From positions 1 through 37,730 of the forward strand of contig CAYRLE010000017.1 of NCBI GenBank assembly GCA_964425105.1: DNA of 37,730 nt, read 5' to 3'. The position numbers were made by a program, and so were the translations under genes. Origin of the DNA: S012-109 sp964425105. Its GTDB lineage: Bacteria; Pseudomonadota; Gammaproteobacteria; SZUA-140. Positions 15,550 through 23,025 of the stretch are shown piece after piece. The stretch's first letter is position 1; each line of letters opens with the position of its first letter. A model generated the notes under the pieces. The model saw only the letters and a list, made by a program, of their open reading frames with translations. It made no database searches and was not told the DNA's origin.

Positions 15550-18366
15550 TCAGAACTCTTCCCATTCATCATCTTGAGCGGGGGAAGGGCCTCCTCCAGC
15601 GGCTGGTCTGCGGCGCTGCGTTTTGCCACCCGCAGACATGTGCGGCCTGGTCATGGCCGGCTGCGCGGGTGCAACGGGTTCGCTGGCCTGGGTACCGCTG
15701 CCGTTGCCGATATTGAAGAATTCCATGAGGCGCGTCAGGCTGCTGGCCTGCTCGTTCATGGATTCGCTGGCGGCTGCGGCCTCCTCCACCAGGGCGGCGT
15801 TTTGCTGGGTAACTTCATCCATTTGCATCACTGCCTTGTTGACCTGGTCGATGCCTGCCGATTGTTCCTGGCTGGCGGCGGCGATCTCGGCAATGATATC
15901 GCTGACCTTCTTCACGGCATTGACGATCTCATTGAGAGTCTCTCCGGATTCATCCACCAGATGGGTGCCTTCGTTCACCTTTTCGACGCTGTCGTTGATG
16001 AGTTGCTTGATCTCCTTGGCGGCTGCTGCGCTGCGCTGTGCGAGGTTGCGCACCTCGCCGGCCACCACGGCAAAGCCGCGTCCCTGTTCTCCGGCGCGCG
16101 CCGCCTCGACGGCGGCATTGAGAGCCAGCAGATTGGTCTGGAAGGCGATTTCATCGATCACGCTGATGATGTCGGCGATCTTCTTGCTGCTGGTGTTGAT
16201 CTCCGCCATGGCCTCCACCGCGTGGCCCACCACTTCACCACCTTTTTCCGCCTGCTCGCGGGCGCTGGCAGCCAGTTGATTGGCCTGGTTGGCGTTGTCG
16301 GCATTCTGTTTCACCGTGCCGGTGAGTTCCTCCATGCTGGATGCGGTTTCTTCCAGAGAAGAGGCCTGCTCTTCGGTGCGCTGGCTCAGGTCGGTGTTGC
16401 CCTGAGCGATTTCGCCGGCGCCTGAGTTGATGGTGGTGGCAGCGGTGCGGATCTCGCCCACCATGCGCTGCAGGTTGTTGATGGAACCGTTGAGCGCATC
16501 ACTCAACACGGCAAACTCGCCTTGGTATTCACCCTGCATGTTTTCGGTCAGATTGCCATCGGCCAGAGCCTGCAGCACGCGGGTGCCTTCTCTGATGGGG
16601 GATACCACGGCATCCAGCATCTGATTGATGCCGTCGCCCAGATTCTTCATGAAGCCTTCGTATTTGCTGGTGTCGAGGCGCTGTTCCAGGTCGCCCATGC
16701 TGGCCGCCACCACCAGGTTTTCGATCTGGCGTTCGGCGTCCTTCTGCTCTGTGATGTCGTACCACTCCACCATGTTCCCCATGTATTCGCCATCGGGGCC
16801 GGTGATCATGGTGGCATTGACCCGGAACTCCAGGTCGCCCACTTTGATTTCTGCACTTGCCGGCATGCGTGCCGGATCCTGGAGCAGGGCCCGCTGGTGG
16901 GCTGGGTTTTTATGAAACTGATCGATACTCTGGCCTATCAGATTATTGGGATCGAAACTCGGCCATATCTGGCGCAGTTCATCCTGACGCCTGCTGAGCA
17001 TCTTTACCACCGCCGGATTGACGAAGGTGATGGTGAGGTCCTCGTCGCAGAGCATGATGTTGGTCTGGGCGCCGAGGATGGCGGACTGCAGGCGCGCCAC
17101 TTCCAGTTCCTTGACGCGGCGGTCTGTCACATCGGCCCATTCCAGGGTATTGCCGATGTAATTACCGTCCAGGTCGTGCATGGCCGAGGCCCGGATGTGG
17201 AAGGTGAGCGGGCCGACCTGGATGTCCGTTTCATAAGGCAGGTTTGAAGGATCATCCAGCAGCCGGCGCTGGTGTGACGGGTTTTTGTGAAACATGTCGA
17301 TGCAGCTGCCGACGATCCTGTCGGCATCGAATCCCGGATAGATGGCGCGCAGTGCCTCGGCGTGCTTGCTGAGCAGTTTCCGGGTCTCCTCATTGGTATA
17401 GGTAATCTTCAGATCGCGGTCGATGGTCATCATGGCGGTCTGGGCGCCGTCGATGGCGCGCTGCAGGCGGAAGGCCTCTTCCTCCTTGGCGCGCTGCTCG
17501 GTGACATCGTTCCATTGCACCACGTAGCCGATACGATTGCCCCGGCTGTCGATGAGGACTCGGGTCTCGTGTTCGAAGACGAAGTGTCCGGGGGTGATCT
17601 TGCCGCTGCGGGCCTCGCCGGGACGCAGGCTATCCAAGATCCGCTTGATGGCTGCCGGGTCCTTGTGGTAGCGGTGGATGCTGCCGCCGATCACTTCGTC
17701 CACCCTGAAGCCGGGCAGGTAAGTGGCCAGTTCATCCTCCACCTCGCCGAGGATCTCGCGGGTACGCCTGTTGAGGAAGACGATATTCTCATCGGCATCG
17801 GCGATCATGATGTTGATGGGCGCATGTTCCAATATATCCTTGAGGACATCCAGGTCGTCGGTAACCGGCAGGTTGTCCAGGGTGGTATTGCGTGCTTTCT
17901 TGGTCTTGGCCATGTTCGTGCTCTCCTTCCTCTTGTATCCTTTCACCATTGTTGTTGCCACCATATTCAGGGCCGCGCTCCAGCTGTCGTTGACTTCCTG
18001 GGTCCAGGCGGGGCCGGCGAATTCCTTCATCACATCGAGCAGTGTTTCGGCCACAGCACCGTAGTGTGCCGGCTCTGCACCATATTGCTCGTGGCGCGCT
18101 CCCAGTTCCTTGAGGATTTTCTGCAGCTGACGGGGCTTCCTGATATGGTTGACCACGACGTTCAGCGCGGCCACCAGTTTTTTGCGCTGCTCGGCCATGG
18201 AGGTCTTGCCGAACAGGGGTTTGACTGCCGGGTAGCGCTTGAACAGTTCGCGGTAGAACTTCCTGGCCAGTGCATCGGCATGGGGTGCCAGCATCTGGAA
18301 GGTTTCCTCGATCAGATCTGCATTGGGCCTCTGGGAGGCGCTGCTTTTCGTGGCGCTTGCTTTCAT
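15550..18366 (-). CDS. Soluble globin-PAS-PAS-PAS chemoreceptor (MCP)
   Basis: This 938-aa receptor has no transmembrane segment. Residues 15-145 are a Vitreoscilla/flavohaemoglobin-type globin, keeping Tyr38 (B10), Phe52 (CD1), Gln60 (E7), proximal His92 (F8) and Tyr102 (G5), so it should bind haem and sense O2 or NO. Three PAS domains follow (about 165-300, 305-425 and 430-550); all end with a W.D(V/I)TEQ/DR motif and share an H(K)(N/D)P...R(R/A/I)LL..P motif. HAMP-like segments (about 555-650) lead to the MCP hairpin, with its tip at about 735-790 (EIAFQTNLLALNAAVEAARAGEQGRGFAVVAGEVR, shown here in part as positions only in the family sense). A flexible Gly/Pro tail ends EWEEF, the CheR/CheB tether, as in Pseudomonas Aer2. 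The operon order is also that of the Aer2 cluster. The ATG at 18366 has only a weak Shine-Dalgarno, while an internal ATG at 17913 has a strong one. Confidence 0.93.
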   Translation of the reverse strand: MKASATKSSASQRPNADLIEETFQMLAPHADALARKFYRELFKRYPAVKPLFGKTSMAEQRKKLVAALNVVVNHIRKPRQLQKILKELGARHEQYGAEPAHYGAVAETLLDVMKEFAGPAWTQEVNDSWSAALNMVATTMVKGYKRKESTNMAKTKKARNTTLDNLPVTDDLDVLKDILEHAPINIMIADADENIVFLNRRTREILGEVEDELATYLPGFRVDEVIGGSIHRYHKDPAAIKRILDSLRPGEARSGKITPGHFVFEHETRVLIDSRGNRIGYVVQWNDVTEQRAKEEEAFRLQRAIDGAQTAMMTIDRDLKITYTNEETRKLLSKHAEALRAIYPGFDADRIVGSCIDMFHKNPSHQRRLLDDPSNLPYETDIQVGPLTFHIRASAMHDLDGNYIGNTLEWADVTDRRVKELEVARLQSAILGAQTNIMLCDEDLTITFVNPAVVKMLSRRQDELRQIWPSFDPNNLIGQSIDQFHKNPAHQRALLQDPARMPASAEIKVGDLEFRVNATMITGPDGEYMGNMVEWYDITEQKDAERQIENLVVAASMGDLEQRLDTSKYEGFMKNLGDGINQMLDAVVSPIREGTRVLQALADGNLTENMQGEYQGEFAVLSDALNGSINNLQRMVGEIRTAATTINSGAGEIAQGNTDLSQRTEEQASSLEETASSMEELTGTVKQNADNANQANQLAASAREQAEKGGEVVGHAVEAMAEINTSSKKIADIISVIDEIAFQTNLLALNAAVEAARAGEQGRGFAVVAGEVRNLAQRSAAAAKEIKQLINDSVEKVNEGTHLVDESGETLNEIVNAVKKVSDIIAEIAAASQEQSAGIDQVNKAVMQMDEVTQQNAALVEEAAAASESMNEQASSLTRLMEFFNIGNGSGTQASEPVAPAQPAMTRPHMSAGGKTQRRRPAAGGGPSPAQDDEWEEF
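17911..17931 (-). promoter_or_regulatory. Strong internal ribosome binding site and start codon
   Basis: On the minus strand AGGAAGGAGAG (17931-17921) lies 7 nt before an in-frame ATG (17913-17911), codon 152 of the receptor gene. This is a better initiation signal than the one at 18366. It sits exactly between the globin and the first PAS domain. It implies either a second, globin-less product of 787 aa or the remains of a separate start before gene fusion. Confidence 0.65.
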
Positions 18367-18412
18367 GTCGTGTATTCCCGATTGATGTTTGACAGTTGTT
18401 GATATCTATTCG

Positions 18413-18589
18413 TCAGCCATGCCAGGCAAAGCCGGCAAAGATCTGTTCCACGAGTTTCCGGTCTGATTCGGCTATGGTTCTGTTGCCAGGGACAGATGGT
18501 AGCGAGATGCTGCCTGCCGGTTTTCTGGTGGCGACGAACAGCTGGTGCCAGCCGACCCGCATCCCCGTCTGTTTCTTGATATCAGGCAT
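18413..18589 (-). CDS. Small conserved-looking protein between cheW and the receptor, 58 aa
   Basis: A 58-codon ORF runs from ATG 18589 to TGA at 18413, with GGGAG about 9 nt upstream, beginning 21 nt after cheW and ending 46 nt before the receptor start. It fills the gap of the operon on the same strand and has no hydrophobic helix. It holds a basic centre (residues 20-24) and an acidic/amphipathic C-terminal helix (about 40-54) with Trp and His at the end. I recognise no family. Its position suggests a small accessory or scaffold protein for this chemosensory array; the alternative is a chance ORF. Confidence 0.5.
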   Translation of the reverse strand: MPDIKKQTGMRVGWHQLFVATRKPAGSISLPSVPGNRTIAESDRKLVEQIFAGFAWHG

Positions 18590-18610
18590 AAGAGATGCTC
18601 CCTGGCTGGC

Positions 18611-19126
18611 CTAATGAGTCTGGTCGCTCATTTCCGGAACGATCGAAGTGTTGAGCAATTTATCGATGTTGAGGACGATCACCATTTTTTCGTCCACTGT
18701 CGTCAAGCCCTCGACAAATTCAATATCGATATCGCCGAAATCCGGAGGTGGTTTCATCTCGTCCATGGTGATGTTGTAGACATCGGAGACTGCGTCCACC
18801 ACGATGCCAATGGTGCGTTCCTTGTCTTCTGAGGTGACCTTGAGGACGATGACCACGGTGGTTGCACCATAGGAAATGCTTTGCAAATTGAAGCGCTGCC
18901 GCAGATCGATAATGGGGACGATGGCGCCGCGCAGATTGATGACCCCTTTGATGTATTCAGGGGTATTGGGGATCGGTGTGACACGGTCCCATCCCTTGAT
19001 CTCCTGGACGCGCAGAATATCGACACCATACTCTTCACTGCCAAGGATAAAGGTCAGAAACTGATTGGCATTGTTGCTGTTCTCCTTGGTTGTTTCCAGG
19101 TCTGCAAGTTCAGGTGTGCTGCTCAT
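18611..19126 (-). CDS. cheW: Chemotaxis coupling protein CheW
   Basis: This 171-aa CheW links receptors to CheA. The family pattern is clear: FLTFILGSEEYGVDILRVQEI at the start, PNTPEYIKGVINLRGAIVPIIDLR in the middle and a VDAVSDV...GLTTVDEKMVIVLNIDKLL end. A polar N-terminal extension of about 20 residues is the only addition. AAGGAG before the ATG directly abuts the cheA stop codon, so the two genes are translated together. It belongs to the minus-strand operon with the globin-PAS receptor. Confidence 0.96.
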   Translation of the reverse strand: MSSTPELADLETTKENSNNANQFLTFILGSEEYGVDILRVQEIKGWDRVTPIPNTPEYIKGVINLRGAIVPIIDLRQRFNLQSISYGATTVVIVLKVTSEDKERTIGIVVDAVSDVYNITMDEMKPPPDFGDIDIEFVEGLTTVDEKMVIVLNIDKLLNTSIVPEMSDQTH

Positions 19127-19137
19127 ACCATTCTCCT

Positions 19138-21177
19138 TTAAGCCACTGCACGTTCTTTGAATTCTGATTCACCGGATGGCGGCTTGCGGCTCAGTTGCAC
19201 CAGCCCCTCCACGTCTAGAATCAGTGCGACGGTGCCGTTGCCGAGGATTGTGGCCCCGGAAATGCCGGCGATGCGCTGAAAGTTGGTCTCCAGGCTCTTG
19301 ATGACCACCTGCTGTTGTCCCAGCAGGTCATCGACAAACAGCCCCGCTTTCTGTCCGTCGCCTTCGATGACCACCAGCAGACCATCGTCGACCTGCTTCG
19401 CTTCGCTGTCGATCTGGAAGACCTCATGGGTATGCAGGATCGGGATGTATTCCTCGCGCAGTTTATAGACTTCGGATTTCCCGGCGATGGAATTGACATT
19501 GTCAGGCCTGATCTGCAGGGACTCGACGATGGATACCAGTGGTATGATGAAGGTCTCACTACCGATCTTGACCAGCTGGCCATCGAGAATCGCCAGGGTC
19601 AGGGGCAGGCGGATGGTGAAGGTGGTGCCTTCTCCTTCACGGGAGGAAGTTTCGATGTTGCCCCCCAGTTCACGGATGTTGCGCCGCACTACATCCATGC
19701 CCACGCCGCGTCCGGAGACGTCGCTGAGGCTCTCGGCAGTGGAGAAGCCGGGCTGAAAAATCAAGTCGTAGATCTTGTCATCGGCCAGCTGGGCATCGTC
19801 GTCGATGACGCCCTGCTCGCGCGCCTTGGCGATGATTTTCTGTTTATCGAATCCGGCTCCGTCATCGCTGATTTCAATGACGATATTGCCGCCCTTGTGG
19901 TAGGCGTTGAGGTGGACGGTGCCGGTCTCAGGTTTGCCCATTGCGCTGCGCACTTCCGGTGCCTCGATACCATGATCGATGGAATTGCGGATCAGGTGCA
20001 CCAGGGGATCACCGATCTTCTCCATGACTGTCTTGTCCAGTTCCGTCTGTTCGCCAGACATGATCAGGTTGATTTTCTTGCCCAGCTGCTGGCTCAAGTC
20101 GTGGACCATGCGCGGGAAGCGGCTGAACACGAAGCTGATGGGCAGCATGCGGATGCGCATCACGCTTTCCTGTAGCTCACGAGTATTGCGCTCCAGTAGT
20201 GCCAGACCTTCACGTAATTGTTCAAGGCGGTTGACGTCGAAATCATCAAAGCCACCATCCAGGTTGCCCATCATGGACTGGGTGATGACCAACTCTCCCA
20301 CCATATTGATGAGATTGTCCACTTTATCGATACTGACGCGGATCGATCCACTCTCCGTGGCAACCGGCTTCTTCGCGGCTGCAGCCTTTTGTGTTTGCAT
20401 CGCGGCCTGTGACGCTGGCCCATGGTCGCCGCTGTTTTCCGCTGCTAGCTGTGACGATGGCCGGGCGTGGATGGTCAGGTCGCAATCGTCCTCGACCCAT
20501 TCAAAAATTTCTCGGATGGCATGTTCATCCACGGGGCTGATGAGTTTCAGTTCCCAGCTGAGATGGCATTGTTCCGGGTTCAGGTCGGGTAGCTGCGGCA
20601 GCCGGGAAATATCCGCGCTCACCTCCAGGGTGCCCATGGTGGACAGTTCACGAAACAGCAGCGCCGGATCGTTACCGCTTTGCAGCAGTTGGGGCTGGGG
20701 GCAGAAGCTGATCAGCCACTCACCGCTGTCGCCGGATGCAGCAGACCCGTCGTCCGGCGTGCCTGCGCTGTCGCCAGTAGCCGCTGTGTCCTTGCCCAGC
20801 AATGCTTCCATCTCTGCCTGGACCTGGGCGACCTGTTGTTCATCCACCGCCGTGCTGTCACGCTGCGCGGCGATCAGTTCGCGCAGACAATCCACTGCCT
20901 TGAGCAGGACATCGACGCTCTCCTGTGTCACCTGGCGGTGCCCGGCACGCATTTCATCCAGCAGGGTTTCCATGGCGTGGGTGAAGGATGCCACCGCTGT
21001 GAAGCCGAAGGTTGCGCTGCCGCCCTTGATGGAGTGTGCGGCGCGGAAAATGGCGTTGATGGTCTCCTCGTCGACAGTGCCGCAATCGAGATTGAGCAGG
21101 CCCGACTCCATGACGTCCAGACCTTCAAAGCTTTCCTCGAAGAATGTCTGATGAAACTGGCTGATGTCTATGGACAT
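19138..21177 (-). CDS. cheA: Chemotaxis histidine kinase CheA
   Basis: This 679-aa kinase has all CheA parts. P1 (1-105) carries His48 in AAHSIKGGSATFGF, the phosphorylated residue. A Pro/Ser-rich linker leads to a P2-like CheY/CheB-docking domain (about 148-235). The P3 dimer helices start at about IRVSIDKVDNLINMVGEL. P4 has the N box HLIRNSIDHGIE, the G1 box DDGAGFD and the G2 region GRGVGMDVV plus GEGTTF. P5 is the CheW-like domain at the C-terminus. It autophosphorylates under control of the receptor/CheW complex and passes phosphate to CheY and CheB. It starts 8 nt after cheY, so it is cotranscribed from the sigma-28 promoter upstream of the STAS gene. Confidence 0.97.
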   Translation of the reverse strand: MSIDISQFHQTFFEESFEGLDVMESGLLNLDCGTVDEETINAIFRAAHSIKGGSATFGFTAVASFTHAMETLLDEMRAGHRQVTQESVDVLLKAVDCLRELIAAQRDSTAVDEQQVAQVQAEMEALLGKDTAATGDSAGTPDDGSAASGDSGEWLISFCPQPQLLQSGNDPALLFRELSTMGTLEVSADISRLPQLPDLNPEQCHLSWELKLISPVDEHAIREIFEWVEDDCDLTIHARPSSQLAAENSGDHGPASQAAMQTQKAAAAKKPVATESGSIRVSIDKVDNLINMVGELVITQSMMGNLDGGFDDFDVNRLEQLREGLALLERNTRELQESVMRIRMLPISFVFSRFPRMVHDLSQQLGKKINLIMSGEQTELDKTVMEKIGDPLVHLIRNSIDHGIEAPEVRSAMGKPETGTVHLNAYHKGGNIVIEISDDGAGFDKQKIIAKAREQGVIDDDAQLADDKIYDLIFQPGFSTAESLSDVSGRGVGMDVVRRNIRELGGNIETSSREGEGTTFTIRLPLTLAILDGQLVKIGSETFIIPLVSIVESLQIRPDNVNSIAGKSEVYKLREEYIPILHTHEVFQIDSEAKQVDDGLLVVIEGDGQKAGLFVDDLLGQQQVVIKSLETNFQRIAGISGATILGNGTVALILDVEGLVQLSRKPPSGESEFKERAVA

Positions 21178-21185
21178 AGTGCGAC

Positions 21186-21548
21186 CTATCCCAATACCTT
21201 ATTGATGGTGGCGATCAGCTGATCCGGGTTGAAGGGCTTGACCAGCCACCCTGTCGCCCCGGCCTCCTTGCCTTGCTGCTTTTTTTCCGGCGCCGATTCC
21301 GTGGTCAACATCAGAATCGGCGTGAACTTGTAGGCAGGGAGGGTGCGTAGTTCGCGGATCAGCGTGATGCCGTCCATTTTCGGCATGTTGACATCGGTGA
21401 TCACCAGATTGACATTTTTATTTTTCGCCAATGCCAGCGCATCCTCGCCATCCACCGCCTCGACAACATCGTGGCCGGCGTTTTTCAGTGCGAATGCAAC
21501 CATCTGTCTCATGGATGCAGAGTCATCGACTGCAAGAATACTTGCCAT
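21186..21548 (-). CDS. cheY: Chemotaxis response regulator CheY
   Basis: A 120-aa single-domain receiver with Asp8 and Asp9 (AVDDS), phosphorylation site Asp52 (ITDVNMPKMDG), Thr82 (MLTTES) and Lys104 (LVKPF). These are the complete set of receiver residues. When phosphorylated by CheA it would act on the flagellar switch or, as in Che2-type systems, on another target; the sequence alone does not decide. The cluster order STAS-cheY-cheA-cheW-receptor places it as the output of the globin-PAS receptor. No cheZ phosphatase gene is present in the window. Confidence 0.95.
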   Translation of the reverse strand: MASILAVDDSASMRQMVAFALKNAGHDVVEAVDGEDALALAKNKNVNLVITDVNMPKMDGITLIRELRTLPAYKFTPILMLTTESAPEKKQQGKEAGATGWLVKPFNPDQLIATINKVLG

Positions 21549-21595
21549 AGTCAGCCTCCTTCATTCCTGGCCACCCGTGGCGGCCTGATTTCGCC

Positions 21596-21946
21596 TTATT
21601 GAGGCGGAAGTTCCAGTAAAACCTCCACGCCCAGCAACGCCGCAGTGGCGTACAGCGCTGGAGGAATGTTGCGCCACTGAAAGGGGATATCATTCTGCTT
21701 GCTGTAGTTGATGAAACTGCAGAGTAGTTGGACACCGGCCGTGTCGATACGCTCCGGGTCGGCAAGATCGAGAACGATGGCTTGCTTATGCTGGCATGCG
21801 ATGATCAGCTTTTCGTGCAGTTCGTTGGTAGTGCTAATACTGAGCAGCCCGCCGCAACGGATGATGTTGTCCGGTTCTTGGCGGACTTCCGTACTTGAAG
21901 TCTTATCCGGATGATGCGTATGATTTGTCATGTGCTCCGTCCCCAT
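21596..21946 (-). CDS. STAS-domain protein heading the chemosensory operon
   Basis: This 116-aa protein has a STAS domain (about 25-114) of the anti-anti-sigma/SpoIIAA fold, after a polar His-rich N-terminus of 20 residues. The key loop reads DLADPERIDTAGVQLL, so the usual phosphorylatable Ser is Thr69. It is a cytoplasmic protein expected to bind a partner through the fold; no matching kinase gene is nearby. STAS proteins ahead of cheY are common in such operons, but their role is poorly defined. ATG 21946 and ATG 21931 are both possible starts. It is the first gene after the sigma-28 promoter and 47 nt before cheY. Confidence 0.85.
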   Translation of the reverse strand: MGTEHMTNHTHHPDKTSSTEVRQEPDNIIRCGGLLSISTTNELHEKLIIACQHKQAIVLDLADPERIDTAGVQLLCSFINYSKQNDIPFQWRNIPPALYATAALLGVEVLLELPPQ

Positions 21947-21985
21947 GTTGCCTGCCCGTCCTGGGCGCCTCCTCCAATACAGTGT

Positions 21986-22012
21986 CTATCGTCGTTCTGA
22001 TATGAAACTTTA
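21986..22012 (-). promoter_or_regulatory. Sigma-28 (FliA) promoter of the chemosensory operon
   Basis: On the minus strand TAAAGTTT (22012-22005), an 11-bp spacer and GACGATAG (21993-21986) match the sigma-28 consensus in all 8 positions of the -35 and 6 of 8 of the -10. It lies 40 bp before the STAS ATG at 21946 and would drive STAS-cheYAW-orf-mcp-cheRDB. No gene is seen in the adjoining stretch up to 22141. Confidence 0.85.
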
Positions 22013-22141
22013 ACTCCCAGTTACAGAGTCAGGAAAAGTCGCTGCGATGACTGGGCCGGAGTGATTGGCGCCCCTCGCCGGGTAACTCTGTTCCAGGGGG
22101 AAGGGGGCATAGTAGCTATGCAGGGTTGAGGCAGATCTTGC

Positions 22142-22627
22142 TTAGGCCTTGGCAATGGGTGTGGTGCCTGTGGCCTTGGTGGGTTTTCCCTGCTGGTCAT
22201 AGGACAGTTCCTCCTCCCCGAATTGGCCGCGCAGGATGTTGAGTGCCTGTTGCAGCTGATGCTGGCGGGCATAGATCATGCGGCCGTTGGTTTCGTTCTG
22301 CTGCTGGCAGGCCTTGAGGGCATTCAGGAACTCGCCCCACTGTTGTGGCAAGGCGATGCACCTTTCACTGCCCTGACTGAGAAAGGTGGCCGTGCCCTGC
22401 TCATCATCTGTCAGGCCGGCTGCCTGCAGCATTGTGGCACGCTGCTGGTCGATGGTTTCCAGGGCGGCGATTTTTTCCTTCTTTTGCTGCGCCAGCGCCA
22501 AGAACGTATCCAGGTCATCATCCCGCAGGGCACTGTTCTCTTGTTGCAATAGAGTCAGCAGTTCATGCGCCGAACGAATGCCATTTCGTATCAGCTGCAG
22601 GAAACCGTCCATGCTATGGGGGCTCAT
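22142..22627 (-). CDS. flgN: Flagellar export chaperone FlgN
   Basis: This 161-aa protein is largely helical and Gln/Glu-rich, as expected for FlgN, the cytoplasmic chaperone that keeps the hook-filament junction proteins FlgK and FlgL ready for export. The closing part NGRMIYARQHQLQQALNILRG followed by SYDQQGKP is the best family signature. It starts 3 nt after flgM, so the pair is translationally linked. Its two clients are encoded at the right end of the window and are both unusually large. Confidence 0.9.
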   Translation of the reverse strand: MSPHSMDGFLQLIRNGIRSAHELLTLLQQENSALRDDDLDTFLALAQQKKEKIAALETIDQQRATMLQAAGLTDDEQGTATFLSQGSERCIALPQQWGEFLNALKACQQQNETNGRMIYARQHQLQQALNILRGQFGEEELSYDQQGKPTKATGTTPIAKA

Positions 22628-22630
22628 GGC

Positions 22631-22954
22631 TCAGGCGCCTTCTGCCAGAGCGCTTTCAAAGGCGATCATTTTTTCCGCTACCCGCATGGGGTCGATCTCA
22701 TAGTCGCCTGCCACAATAGCCTGACGGATGGATTCTACACGTTGGCTGTCGATTGCCGGCTGTTGCGAGATACGCTCACTTAGTTTCTGCATCAGCGCTG
22801 CGGTATCCGTCAGGCTGACCTTGTCCTGTTGTCCGTCGCCCCCGGTGGTGTTGCGGGCAGCGGCCGCGTCCTGTTGTGACTTCTGTACAGTGGCGCTGCC
22901 GTCGCTGGTATTGCGCAACTGGGAGGGTGACTGGCCGTTGATTTCGATAGGCAT
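22631..22954 (-). CDS. flgM: Anti-sigma-28 factor FlgM
   Basis: This 107-aa FlgM binds FliA and is exported through the hook when it is complete, releasing late gene expression. The C-terminal half, VSLTDTAALMQKLSERI...DSQRVESIRQAIVAGDYEIDP..VAEKMIAFE, is the FliA-binding part; the N-terminal half is polar and disordered, as usual. AGGAGA precedes the ATG. The gene lies 71 nt after flgA and 3 nt before flgN. The sigma-28 promoters found in this window (before STAS-che, cheV and the GGDEF-EAL gene) would be under its control. Confidence 0.93.
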   Translation of the reverse strand: MPIEINGQSPSQLRNTSDGSATVQKSQQDAAAARNTTGGDGQQDKVSLTDTAALMQKLSERISQQPAIDSQRVESIRQAIVAGDYEIDPMRVAEKMIAFESALAEGA

Positions 22955-23025
22955 GATAGTTGTCTCCTGTTCATTCCAAATTTTGAGTTTGGTGGAAAAA
23001 TTTCTGTTGTCTTTCGCTGCAGTTA

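Noticed and set aside
15574..18402. Long plus-strand ORFs opposite the chemoreceptor
   Set aside because: They are shadows of the GC-rich receptor gene without domains or start signals.
19979..21151. 390-codon plus-strand ORF opposite cheA
   Set aside because: Ser/Arg-rich shadow translation of the cheA complement; cheA itself has all kinase motifs.
22955..23025. Separate sigma-28 promoter for flgM
   Set aside because: The gap between flgA and flgM has no convincing CGATA-type -10 at the right distance from a TAAA box, although flgM often has such a promoter in other species.
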